The notes under the pieces are model-generated. The model made no database searches and was not told the origin of the DNA. It saw only the letters and a list, made by a program, of their open reading frames with translations. A DNA stretch of 64,000 bases, taken from NCBI RefSeq assembly GCF_002088935.1, contig NZ_NCSS01000006.1, forward strand, positions 1,644,407-1,708,406, read 5' to 3'. Every line of letters begins with the position of its first letter. The stretch's first letter is position 1. Position numbers and translations under genes: made by a program. Positions 35,051-43,224 of the stretch are shown in pieces. This stretch comes from Henriciella litoralis. Its GTDB lineage: Bacteria; Pseudomonadota; Alphaproteobacteria; Caulobacterales; Hyphomonadaceae.

Positions 35051-35650
35051 CTAACGCCGGGAGCGCATGGCGGCAGCGAGCGTACCTTCATCGAGATGGT
35101 CCAGCTCACCGCCATGCGGAACGCCCTGCGCAAGCCGGGTGGTCTGCACGTCGATGCCTTCAAGCTGGTCACGCACATAATCGACCGTGATCTGCCCATC
35201 GAGCGTGGCGCTCAATGCAAAGATCACTTCCTTGACCTCGCCCCCTTTAAGCCTGTCGACCAGCATGCCAATTGTCAGGTCTTCAGGCTCAATCCCGTCC
35301 AGCGGTGACAGCACGCCGCCAAGCACATGGTAGCGCCCGCGAAACGCGCTTGCCCGTTCCAGCGCCCAGAGATCGGGCACATCCTCAACGACGCAGATGA
35401 CACTGTCATCGCGACCGGGCGACTGGCAAACCGCGCAGGGCTGTAGCGTATCGAAATTGCCGCAAATATTGCACCGCTCGATCCGGTTGCCAGCTTCGGC
35501 CAAGGCTTCGGCGAGCGGGAGAAGCAGCTGGTCCTTGCGCTTTAGCAAATGGAGCGCGGCGCGGCGCGCAGAGCGCGGCCCAAGACCGGGAAGCTTCCCG
35601 ATCAATTCGATCATTTTCAGAATTTCAGGGCCGGCGCTTTTCTGGCTCAT
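35051..35650 (-). CDS. recR: Recombination protein RecR
   Basis: A 199-residue protein that, with RecO and RecF, loads RecA at gapped DNA. The N-terminal helix-hairpin-helix is in [20 protein letters not shown]. The C4 zinc finger is [16 protein letters not shown]. The Toprim domain follows ([36 protein letters not shown]). It is third in the dnaX-ybaB-recR operon, which is conserved in many bacteria. Confidence 0.95.
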   Translation of the reverse strand: MSQKSAGPEILKMIELIGKLPGLGPRSARRAALHLLKRKDQLLLPLAEALAEAGNRIERCNICGNFDTLQPCAVCQSPGRDDSVICVVEDVPDLWALERASAFRGRYHVLGGVLSPLDGIEPEDLTIGMLVDRLKGGEVKEVIFALSATLDGQITVDYVRDQLEGIDVQTTRLAQGVPHGGELDHLDEGTLAAAMRSRR

Positions 35651-35662
35651 GAGGCGGGCAGC

Positions 35663-35992
35663 CTAAAACGGCATCTTGAAGCCGGGCATCATGCCGCTCA
35701 TGCCGGAGGTCGCTTCCTTCATCGCCTTTTCCATCGCCTCTTCAAGGCGCTTGCGGGCATCCGAATGGGCCGCCTTCACAAGGTCCTCGATGATTTCGGC
35801 ATCATCTTCGAGCAGGGACGGATCGATTTCAAGGCCGATCATCTCGCCCTTGCCCTTCAGGCGCACTTTCACCAGTCCGGCCCCGGCAATGCCGTCAGCT
35901 TCGGTGGCTTCGACCTTTTCCTGTGCTTCCTGCATCTTGGCCTGCATCTGCTGGGCCTGCTGCATGATCTTTGAGAGATCCTTCATCCCCAT
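35663..35992 (-). CDS. YbaB/EbfC family nucleoid-associated protein
   Basis: A 109-residue protein. The dimerisation/DNA-binding helix region is MKDLSKIMQQAQQMQAKMQE, followed by the family beta part (GAGLVKVRLKGKGEMIGLEI) and a Met-rich tail ending MPGFKMPF. The family binds DNA as a tweezer-like dimer and sits between dnaX and recR in many genomes, as here: 5 bp from dnaX and 12 bp from recR. Confidence 0.93.
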   Translation of the reverse strand: MGMKDLSKIMQQAQQMQAKMQEAQEKVEATEADGIAGAGLVKVRLKGKGEMIGLEIDPSLLEDDAEIIEDLVKAAHSDARKRLEEAMEKAMKEATSGMSGMMPGFKMPF

Positions 35993-35997
35993 TGGGA

Positions 35998-37737
35998 CTA
36001 CCCTTTCTTCTGATTTGCGACGCGCAAAGGCACCACATTGTCCCCGGCGGGGCTCTGTTCAAGGGCTGGTGCGACCGTTACGTCAATAACTTCCAGTCCG
36101 TCTATGGCGGCGAGCGCTGCCTTAATATCAGGGTGCGCCTTCACAGCTTCAATGCGCTCGGCCTTTACACGTTCCTCGCGCTCATTGATCGTCTCGCGGC
36201 TGGTGCGCGCGCGCTGCACGTCCCATTCATGGCCTGTCGAGATTTCCAGGAAGTCTGTGAGGCGGCGCAGCAGGTCGACAGGGGCGCCGTCTTTCAGGTC
36301 GCAGCTGATGGTACCTTCAGCGAACAGGGCTGGACGGATATAGGATTTCGCCTCGCCCCAGAGGCGCGGTTCACGCTCTTTCTCCAGCAGGTCCAGCACA
36401 TCCTCGAACTTCGAAAGACGCGCGCTCGGCTCGCCGCCGACCGGCACGACATTCGGGTCAGACTTGCCGCCCCTGCCCTGCTGATTAGATGGGCCGCCAC
36501 CGCCCGCAATCATTCTGGCTGCGTCCTCTGGCGAAGGCAGACCCGCCGCCGACACCAGGCGCAGCATCACCATACGCAGCGCGACGTCACCTTCGGGCGC
36601 GCTTTGGGTGTCACGATAGCCTGAGAGCAGGATTTGCCAGTTGCGCTGCGCCTGTGCCGGCGAAATGCTTTCGGCGATCTGGCGCGTACGCTTGGTCCAG
36701 TCGGCCGGGCCCGGCAGCGTGTAATTATCCCCCATCGCCTGAACCGTGGCGACATCGGCGGCAATCTCTAGCAGATCCTTCATCAGCACCAGCGGATCTG
36801 CGCCAATCTGGACCTGCTCGGTGATCTCATTGACCGCTTCACGCGCCTTGCCCGTGACAGCGTATTCGAACGCATCCAGCAGGCGTAGCCGGTCACCAAG
36901 GCCGAGCATGTCGCGGATGCCCTCTCCGGAGATCTCGCCGCCATCAAGGCCCTGCACAATCGCCTGATCGAGAATGGACAGCCCATCGCGCACTGAGCCT
37001 TCAGCGGCGCGGGCAATCAGCGTGATGCCTTCTTCTGAGATGTTGGCGCCCTCACGTCCGGCAATACGGGCGAGGTGTCCGGCCAGCTCCGCCGTGTCGA
37101 GCCGCTTCAGGTCAAAGCGCTGACAGCGCGACAGCACTGTCACCGGCACTTTGCGGATTTCCGTGGTGGCGAAGATAAACTTCACATGCGGCGGCGGCTC
37201 TTCCAGCGTTTTCAGCAACGCATTGAAGGATGCGGTCGACAGCATGTGCACTTCGTCGATGATGTAGACTTTGTAGCGGGCCGACTGGGGCGAATAGCGC
37301 ACCCCGTCGAGCAGGTCCCGCATATCCGCAACGCCCGTACGAGAGGCTGCATCGAGCTCCAGCACATCGGGGTGCCGGCTTTCCATGATCGCCTTGCAAT
37401 GCTCTCCTGGCGGGTCGAGCTTGAGGCTCGGGCCGGGATGGTCACCCTCATAATTGAAGGCGCGCGCAAGAAGGCGGGCCGTGGTCGTCTTGCCGACACC
37501 GCGCACGCCGGTCAGCATGAATGCATGAGCGATACGGTTCAGCTCAAACGCATTGCGCAGTGTGCGCACCATCGCTTCCTGGCCAATCAGATCAGAGAAA
37601 AGTTTCGGGCGGTATTTGCGGGCGAGGACCTGATAGGACGCCTTTGCATCGGGCGCGGCCATTTCTTCTTCTCCGAACATAGAGAAGGTGGCGTCATCGC
37701 GCTCGGTTTCTTCGGGGGGGCTGGTCTCGTCAGTCAT
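35998..37737 (-). CDS. dnaX: DNA polymerase III subunit gamma/tau
   Basis: A 579-residue clamp-loader subunit. Walker A is GVRGVGKTTTARLLARAF and the family's DEVHMLS and LEEPPPHVKFIFATTE are present. DAASRTGVADMRDLLDG is standard. The zinc module normally found between Walker A and this segment (four Cys in E. coli) is reduced to one Cys: NYEGDHPGPSLKLDPPGEHC, so zinc is probably not bound. The tau-like C-terminal part carries a polymerase/helicase-binding region that is less conserved. It is the first gene of the recR operon and divergent from the photolyase. Confidence 0.94.
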   Translation of the reverse strand: MTDETSPPEETERDDATFSMFGEEEMAAPDAKASYQVLARKYRPKLFSDLIGQEAMVRTLRNAFELNRIAHAFMLTGVRGVGKTTTARLLARAFNYEGDHPGPSLKLDPPGEHCKAIMESRHPDVLELDAASRTGVADMRDLLDGVRYSPQSARYKVYIIDEVHMLSTASFNALLKTLEEPPPHVKFIFATTEIRKVPVTVLSRCQRFDLKRLDTAELAGHLARIAGREGANISEEGITLIARAAEGSVRDGLSILDQAIVQGLDGGEISGEGIRDMLGLGDRLRLLDAFEYAVTGKAREAVNEITEQVQIGADPLVLMKDLLEIAADVATVQAMGDNYTLPGPADWTKRTRQIAESISPAQAQRNWQILLSGYRDTQSAPEGDVALRMVMLRLVSAAGLPSPEDAARMIAGGGGPSNQQGRGGKSDPNVVPVGGEPSARLSKFEDVLDLLEKEREPRLWGEAKSYIRPALFAEGTISCDLKDGAPVDLLRRLTDFLEISTGHEWDVQRARTSRETINEREERVKAERIEAVKAHPDIKAALAAIDGLEVIDVTVAPALEQSPAGDNVVPLRVANQKKG

Positions 37738-37838
37738 TGCGAATTTATTAATGGCAGGGACTCGGGGGGCTCCGCAATGGCCCGCACGCGGTTTTGCAGT
37801 CTTTGCCTGTGGGCGCGGCGGCCCTAGCTCATCCTGTT

Positions 37839-39332
37839 ATGACCAAGACGCTGATCATCTTCCCGCACCAGTTGTTCGATCACCATCCCGGTCTCGACAA
37901 GCGACCTGACCGGATCGTGCTGATTGAGGACAATCTGTTCTTTGGCGATCGGCAGTACCCGATGCGCTTCCACAAGCAGAAACTTTGGCTGCACCGGGCG
38001 AGCATGGCGCGGTATATGAAAAAGCTGGAGCCGCTCAAGCCGGAGGTTGAGCTTGTTCGCTACCAGAAGGGGGAGGCACTGCTGCGCCCGACGATTGAGC
38101 GGCTCGCGAAAGATGGCGCCAAGGAGATCATCTGCTGTGATCCTGTCGATTTTATCCTTGAAAGGCGCCTTAAAAAATACTGCGAAGACAATGGCCTGAC
38201 GTTGACGCTCCTCAATACGCCCATGTTTCTCAACACGCCGGGCGAGAACAAGGCCTGGCGGGAAGACAATAAGTCCTGGTTCATGGCAGAATTTTACAAA
38301 CGCCAGCGCCGGCAGCTGGACGTGATGATGGACGGGGAAAACCCGGTTGGCGGCCAATGGAGCTTTGATGAGGACAATCGCAAGAAAGTCCCCAAGAAAC
38401 TGAGAGATAGCGTCCCGCAGCTTCGCCCCATTGGGCCTGATGAAATCGAGGAAGAGGCCCGCAGATCGGTTGAGGCTGATTTCCCGGACAATTATGGCTC
38501 CCTAAAAAACCTTTATTGGCCAACGAGTCATGAGGCTGCGGAGAGCTGGCTCGGGCAGTTTCTGCGCGAGCGGTTTGAGCTTTTCGGGCCTTACGAAGAC
38601 GCCCTTCTGGAGGGGGAAAGTCTGTTGTGGCATTCGGCGATCACGCCGATGCTGAATATCGGCCTGCTGACCCCGAAGCTGGTCATAGATGCCGCGCAGG
38701 CCTTCATAGAAAACAAGGACATACCGCTGAATTCAGTTGAAGGCTTCATCCGCCAGATCATCGGCTGGCGCGAATTTATGCGGGCAACTTATGAGGATCT
38801 TGGTGTGGATATGCGCACCACGAACCATTGGGGCCACACACGGGCTTTGCCCAAAAGCTTCTGGACGGGCGAGACCGGGATTGCGCCCATAGACGACACG
38901 ATAAAACGTGTCCTCGATACCGGATATTGCCACCATATCGAGCGGCTGATGGTGCTTGGCGGGTTCATGTTCATCTGCGAGATCGACCCGGATGACATAT
39001 ATCTATGGTTTATGGAAATGTTCGCCGATAGTTATGACTGGGTGATGGTGACGAATGCCTATGCGATGAGCCAGAACGCCGATGGTGGGCGCATCACGAC
39101 AAAGCCCTACTTCTCTGGCTCTGCCTATGTCCGCAAGATGGGAAATCACCCTAAAGGCGAATGGTGCGATATCTGGGATGGGCTCTACTGGCGCTGGATC
39201 TGGCAGAACCGGGAAAAACTTTCCGGCAATGCCCGCTGGGCGATGATGGTGTCGATGGCCGAAAAAATGGACGAGGAAAAACGGGAAAACCATCTCAAGA
39301 CGGCCGCGAATTTTCTAAAGAAAATGGCCTGA
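37839..39332 (+). CDS. FeS-BCP-type photolyase/cryptochrome-like flavoprotein lacking canonical cluster cysteines
   Basis: A 497-residue protein of the prokaryotic (6-4) photolyase/PhrB group. It starts MTKTLIIFPHQLFDHHPGLD; the frame continues to 37794 but the ATG at 37839 fits. The family run GYCHHIERLMVLGGFMFICE and MSQNADGGRITTKPYFSGSA are clear. PhrB from Agrobacterium binds a 4Fe-4S cluster via Cys350, Cys438, Cys441 and Cys454. Equal numbering here gives Pro350, Pro438 and Glu441. The Cys454 loop is shortened, with a single Cys443 in GEWCDIW. The cluster is therefore probably absent. The role could still be DNA repair or light sensing; FAD-pocket residues look intact as far as seen. 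Confidence 0.88.
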   Translation: MTKTLIIFPHQLFDHHPGLDKRPDRIVLIEDNLFFGDRQYPMRFHKQKLWLHRASMARYMKKLEPLKPEVELVRYQKGEALLRPTIERLAKDGAKEIICCDPVDFILERRLKKYCEDNGLTLTLLNTPMFLNTPGENKAWREDNKSWFMAEFYKRQRRQLDVMMDGENPVGGQWSFDEDNRKKVPKKLRDSVPQLRPIGPDEIEEEARRSVEADFPDNYGSLKNLYWPTSHEAAESWLGQFLRERFELFGPYEDALLEGESLLWHSAITPMLNIGLLTPKLVIDAAQAFIENKDIPLNSVEGFIRQIIGWREFMRATYEDLGVDMRTTNHWGHTRALPKSFWTGETGIAPIDDTIKRVLDTGYCHHIERLMVLGGFMFICEIDPDDIYLWFMEMFADSYDWVMVTNAYAMSQNADGGRITTKPYFSGSAYVRKMGNHPKGEWCDIWDGLYWRWIWQNREKLSGNARWAMMVSMAEKMDEEKRENHLKTAANFLKKMA

Positions 39333-39337
39333 ATCAC

Positions 39338-39375
39338 GGTGTCGTAGCGGTGTTCTCTATAGAGGGTGTCGTAGC
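39338..39375. repeat. Short direct repeat after the photolyase gene
   Basis: GGTGTCGTAGC occurs at 39338-39348 and 39365-39375. Between them lies the 10-bp palindrome CTCTATAGAG (39355-39364). No function is obvious. Confidence 0.45.
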
Positions 39376-39518
39376 AGGGTTTTTCTGGGCGGTGCGACGA
39401 CGATTTTGACCCGAAACGCTCAACCCTTGGCAGAACAAGCCTCCCCCTCTCCACGCTTGCAAATTTGCCTCGCATGCTTGATGACAATCGCACCAATTCC
39501 ACAAATGAGGTGCGAGAC

Positions 39519-40781
39519 ATGAATCAGGATGCGCAGACGACCGGACAGGCCCAAAGCGGACCCGCCGCACTCAGTCGGCGCCGCCTCATGCAACTCGCCT
39601 CCGTCGCGAGCGCCGCGCCCCTGATGGCCGCGAGCGCACATGCGCACAGCGAACCTGCCGCTACCCCTGCCCAATCCGCGCCAAAAGCGCCAAGCCTTTC
39701 CTCGCCGCAGCGCGAATGGGCAGCAACGCACCTTCGCGGGCTCGCCAACCTCTTCCTGCCAAGCTTTCAGCCCGATCTTGAAACCCTGGACGAGGACGGC
39801 CTTCGCCATGATGTCCGCCACGCGATCGATCTCAGCTTTTGCGGCACCATGCCGATGGTCAACTGGACCCCGCCCGGCAACCCGCAATGGGAACCCTATT
39901 ATCGCACGCTGATCGAGGAATCCGCGGGTCGTCTGCCAATCCATGGCATCATGTTTACGAACAAGGCCGAGCAGGACATTGCGCTGCTGCGCCAGCAGGA
40001 GAAATTTGGCGTCGATGCGGTGCTGCTCGCCGCGCGCTACCGGCCCGACATTTCGGCTGACGAGCTTTATGATGAAATGCGCAAACGGATCGAGGCAACC
40101 GAGCTTCCGGTGATCCTCTATGCCGCGCTGAATGAAGGCCGCGCTTTCCCGCACCTTGGGCCGGCCGGACAGCCGCTGGACGTCTATGACCGGATTGCGG
40201 ACCTGCCAAATGTCGTCGCGCTGAAAGTGTCCCAGCCGATCTCGCTGACATCGACGATGCAGCTTTGCGATGCGGTGGCTGACCGGCTGCTGGTTGCGCC
40301 AGTGAACCTTGATTTCGTGCCGCTGCTGGCGCGCCACTATCACATGCAATGGTCCGGCCAGTGGAATGGCGAGGCGGTGCAGACGCCGGACAATCAGCTC
40401 GGCAATCAGCTGCTCGCGGCCACGGCGGCCGGTGATGTCGAGGCGGCCAATGAAGCGGCCATCGCGATCCAGCCGGTGCATGACGCCTTCTTCCAGCTAC
40501 AGTCAGAAGTGATCCGCGCAGGCGCCCACCCCTGGCAGCATAACAAGTATTATTCCTGGCTCGGCGGCGGCAATGGCGGCCTGCTCCTGCCCCCAGCCAG
40601 CGAGGCCGACCATGTGCCCGTGCTGACGCCTGAGGCCCGCGCCGAGATCCGCACCGCCTTCGAGGCTTCGGGCCTCACGCCAACTGATGCGCCGGAGGAA
40701 AGCTTCGTCACCGGCCGCGCCGCCTATGACCGCGGTGTGCGGATGAGCGACCTCAAACAAGTGCCTCGCTACGAGGCCTGA
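39519..40781 (+). CDS. Tat-exported dihydrodipicolinate synthase-like (DapA/NAL family) protein
   Basis: A 420-residue protein from ATG 39519 (a weak GAGGTGCGAG site precedes it). The N-terminus is a twin-arginine signal: LSRRRLMQLAS (Arg20-Arg21), then a hydrophobic stretch to AASAHAHS. The mature part shows the DapA/N-acetylneuraminate-lyase TIM barrel. The Schiff-base Lys is Lys236 in VVALKVSQPIS and a Tyr is in VILYAALNEG. The usual GGTTGE loop is replaced by FCGTMPMVNWTPPG. The substrate is unknown. Export of this cytosolic fold is unusual. It is the first of three consecutive genes whose products all carry export signals. Confidence 0.82.
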   Translation: MNQDAQTTGQAQSGPAALSRRRLMQLASVASAAPLMAASAHAHSEPAATPAQSAPKAPSLSSPQREWAATHLRGLANLFLPSFQPDLETLDEDGLRHDVRHAIDLSFCGTMPMVNWTPPGNPQWEPYYRTLIEESAGRLPIHGIMFTNKAEQDIALLRQQEKFGVDAVLLAARYRPDISADELYDEMRKRIEATELPVILYAALNEGRAFPHLGPAGQPLDVYDRIADLPNVVALKVSQPISLTSTMQLCDAVADRLLVAPVNLDFVPLLARHYHMQWSGQWNGEAVQTPDNQLGNQLLAATAAGDVEAANEAAIAIQPVHDAFFQLQSEVIRAGAHPWQHNKYYSWLGGGNGGLLLPPASEADHVPVLTPEARAEIRTAFEASGLTPTDAPEESFVTGRAAYDRGVRMSDLKQVPRYEA

Positions 40782-40847
40782 CGCCAAGACAGGCTGGCCG
40801 GATCGACCGGGCCCAGCGATATATATAAAAACCGGAGGAACACCAGA

Positions 40848-41624
40848 ATGAAGCGTATGATGATAGCGGGCCTTGGGCTCGCCATGGCGAGCGCTTGCGC
40901 CGCCACACCCGTCACAACCAGCACAGAGAGCATAGTCATGACTGAGGCGATGGAGATGCCTGAACTGACAATCTATCACCTTGAAGGGCGCCGCTCGGAG
41001 CGGATTGTCTGGCTGATGGAAGAGCTGGAGATGCCGTACAAGCTCGAATATGTGCGCGGCGATCTTGGAGCTTCGATGGCGAAGGTTCGCGCGCTTGGCC
41101 ATGAGATGCCGCAAGTGCCGACCGTGACGCTGGGCGATGAAATCCTTGTCGAGAGCGGCGCGATCATCGAGACGATCATCAACCGCTATGCGCCGGGCGA
41201 ACTAACCCCGGATATCGCAAGCCCTGACTATGCAAAGCATCTGATGTGGCTGCACTATGCCGAAGGTTCACTGGCCGCGCGCCTGTTCAGCGATTACCGC
41301 GCCTGGCGCACGAACCCGCCAGAAGCACGTTCGCGCATGGTCGATAGTGAGGCGGTCGTCCAGTACTCGGAGAACTATCTGAAGGACCACGACTATTTTG
41401 GCGGTGCAGATTTCTCATCCGCCGACATCATGATGTGGTTCCCGCTGAACGTCGCGACCAAGCTGAACCTCGTCGATGAAGCGAAATTCCCGAAGATCGC
41501 TGAATGGAAGACGCGCGTTGAAGCGCGGCCGGCCTATCAGCGCATGCTGGCAGCGGCCCGCCCTGATGGCATTCCCGGCAATCTGCCACCTGTGAAAGTG
41601 CGCCCACCGAGCGAACGAGGCTAG
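40848..41624 (+). CDS. Glutathione S-transferase with lipoprotein-type signal peptide
   Basis: A 258-residue protein. GGAGGAACACCAGA precedes ATG 40848. The N-terminus is MKRMMIAGLGLAMASACAAT, with lipobox A-S-A-C (Cys 17). A short linker leads to a full GST: LTIYHLEGRRSERIVWLMEE, QVPTVTLGDEILVESGAI, LMWLHYAEGSLAARLF. An internal ATG at 40938 would give a cytosolic GST, but the better ribosome site favours the long form. The family is normally cytosolic, so a periplasmic, membrane-tethered GST is unusual. It is a paralog of the GST at 34297. The next gene starts 4 bp after the stop. Confidence 0.82.
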   Translation: MKRMMIAGLGLAMASACAATPVTTSTESIVMTEAMEMPELTIYHLEGRRSERIVWLMEELEMPYKLEYVRGDLGASMAKVRALGHEMPQVPTVTLGDEILVESGAIIETIINRYAPGELTPDIASPDYAKHLMWLHYAEGSLAARLFSDYRAWRTNPPEARSRMVDSEAVVQYSENYLKDHDYFGGADFSSADIMMWFPLNVATKLNLVDEAKFPKIAEWKTRVEARPAYQRMLAAARPDGIPGNLPPVKVRPPSERG

Positions 41625-41628
41625 ACGC

Positions 41629-42192
41629 TTGGGGGCACGCATTTCTGCTCTGGTGATGGCCTGCTGCCTCTCGGCATGCGGGCTGTCACCGGTGTCCCAA
41701 AAGGCGAGTGAGACGGCGGGACTGACCGCTGATGAGGCGGCACGGGCGCTGATTGAAGAGCTCGGGCCCCAGCAAACCTTTGCGCGGCTCGGCTGGCAGC
41801 AGAACCCGGATTACAAACCGGCAGAGCCATGTTTCGAGTATTGGAACACGCCCGATACATCCGCCCTCGACGCGGCGGAGAAGCGCGATTGCGACGCGCA
41901 TGCCGAAGATCTCTCGCGGCTCTATGCGTCCTATGGGACGGACGCCGCGCCGCTGGTTTTCAAATCTAGGTATTACTGGGCCGAGCATGAAAAGTTCGAC
42001 CTTGAGTTTCCGAGCCTCGTGGCGGCCTGGCAAGCCAATGGCGGCAGCGAAGACGATCCGAGTTTTCTGGACCATCCGGTTTGCGCCGGCCCGCTCCAGA
42101 CCGGGTGGACAGGGTCTGACTATTTCTATGACGGGGCCGAACACCCGCTCTGCCGGCTCTTCAAGCTGGACCCTGTTGCGGCGACGCAATGA
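41629..42192 (+). CDS. Predicted lipoprotein, unknown function
   Basis: A 187-residue protein. The start is a TTG at 41629, with GAGG about ten bases upstream in the end of the GST gene; an ATG at 41656 is too deep in the signal. The lipobox is C-L-S-A-C (Cys 17). The mature part has a helical N-terminal half (LTADEAARALIEELGPQQTF) and a region rich in aromatics and acidic residues with paired cysteines (EPCFEYWNT and RDCDAHAED, VCAGPLQTGW and HPLCRLF). No family is recognised. It probably forms an operon with the GST and DapA-like genes. Confidence 0.7.
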   Translation: MGARISALVMACCLSACGLSPVSQKASETAGLTADEAARALIEELGPQQTFARLGWQQNPDYKPAEPCFEYWNTPDTSALDAAEKRDCDAHAEDLSRLYASYGTDAAPLVFKSRYYWAEHEKFDLEFPSLVAAWQANGGSEDDPSFLDHPVCAGPLQTGWTGSDYFYDGAEHPLCRLFKLDPVAATQ

Positions 42193-42237
42193 TGGGGTTT
42201 GGGGTTGAAATGTAACGCGCATCTCTCGTCCGCTCAC

Positions 42238-42434
42238 CCCCGCGTAGGCGGGGATCGTGTGAGACGGGCGCCGCATATCGACTGCCTGAGGCCCCCGCCT
42301 GCGCGGGGGAGATCGGGGTTTGTGTGCAGACGTGCGGGGCGGCCGCAGATACCTGCGGAGGCAGGTATCCATAGTGCTACCGATCGGGTGAAGCCACAGA
42401 TGTAAAGCCATGGACACCTGCCTGCGCAGGTGTC
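42238..42434. repeat. Cluster of four perfect hairpin repeats
   Basis: Four inverted repeats, each with a 4-base loop: 42238-42253 (CCCCGC/GCGGGG, loop GTAG), 42292-42309 (CCCCCGC/GCGGGGG, loop CTGC), 42348-42369 (GATACCTGC/GCAGGTATC, loop GGAG) and 42413-42434 (GACACCTGC/GCAGGTGTC, loop CTGC). They lie 38-43 bases apart in a 557-bp gap without a gene (42193-42750). The rest of the gap is GC-rich until about 42600, then AT-rich. It also holds a degenerate REP-like core near 42504-42522 (ATCCTGAGCCCGTCGAAG). Confidence 0.8.
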
Positions 42435-42750
42435 TGCGGATGTTGGGCTTTGAGGTGTGTGGGGTGGAAAAGTGATCGCCCCGTTTCAGCCCCTCATGGC
42501 CTAATCCTGAGCCCGTCGAAGAACGCGGCGCCTGCGACAGCCTTGACCGTCTGAGACCGGCCGGGCGTTTGCTGACTATGGCCGAATTGCGAGGTCCGCC
42601 ATGTCGACCAAGAAATCACAATTCAGCATTTTTAACGCGGAAAGTTCAAACGCTATGCGTTTGCCACATTTATTCTGTTTTTACAAGTCTGTATTTACTT
42701 AGGATTATTAGCCCTATGGACGCACCGCGTTAGTCTGTAACGTCCAACTC

Positions 42751-43143
42751 ATGAACGATGCAAAGTACTATCGACAAAAGATCGCCGAGGTGGACAGGCA
42801 AATCTCTGAATTGCAGAGATACAAGCGCTTTCTGTCTGAATTGAGCAGAGACACAAAGCTTCTGAATGATCGAAATCAGCGGGAACTCATCACGGCGAAA
42901 AATGCCGGTAAGTTCGCGACATTGCGCTCGGTCATCGAGCTTCTTGCACACGGACGCCCAAAACAAACAAAGGAAATTCTGAGGTTTTTGAGCAAGAGCC
43001 TAAACGACCGCAGAAATGAACGCACTTTGCGCAGCCATCTCACGAGACTGAAAAACGAAGGTCATCTTGTTTGCGACGACCAGTCTGGACTGTGGACCCT
43101 ACCCAAGCGAAATTCGATTCCATTCCAACCGGGATCGTCTTAG
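42751..43143 (+). CDS. Small coiled-coil/winged-helix-like protein, probably acquired
   Basis: A 130-residue protein in a markedly more AT-rich stretch than its neighbours. The first 45 residues are a charged helix with heptad character (YRQKIAEVDRQISELQRYKR, FLSELSRDTKLLNDRNQREL). Residues 58-118 read like a winged-helix DNA-binding domain: LRSVIELLAHGRPKQTKEIL, then RTLRSHLTRLKNEGHL and a wing VCDDQSGLWTLP. It probably binds DNA as a dimer, by inference. No family is recognised. It stands alone between the repeat cluster and the SRP RNA gene. An AT-rich 150-bp upstream stretch could hold its promoter. Confidence 0.65.
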   Translation: MNDAKYYRQKIAEVDRQISELQRYKRFLSELSRDTKLLNDRNQRELITAKNAGKFATLRSVIELLAHGRPKQTKEILRFLSKSLNDRRNERTLRSHLTRLKNEGHLVCDDQSGLWTLPKRNSIPFQPGSS

Positions 43144-43165
43144 CCGGCTATGCCGGACAGCAAGC

Positions 43166-43204
43166 GCCGCTGGGCTTGGCTTCCAAACCCAAGTTTCCAG
43201 CGGC
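43166..43204. other. Hairpin between the small gene and the SRP RNA
   Basis: GCCGCTGG (43166-43173) and CCAGCGGC (43197-43204) enclose a 23-base region that itself pairs partly (CTTGG with CCAAG). It may end either transcript; no T-run is seen. TAGCCGGCTA at 43141-43150 is a perfect 10-bp palindrome over the stop codon of the small gene. Confidence 0.45.
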
Positions 43205-43224
43205 CTCAAATTTAATGAAGAAGC

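Noticed and set aside
39420..40481. 353-residue open frame on the minus strand
   Set aside because: Complement of the Tat-exported DapA-like gene; the sequence is Arg/Gln/His-rich and lacks any motif.
42238..42434. CRISPR array
   Set aside because: The repeats are hairpins of different sequence and length, not identical direct repeats, and no cas gene is near.
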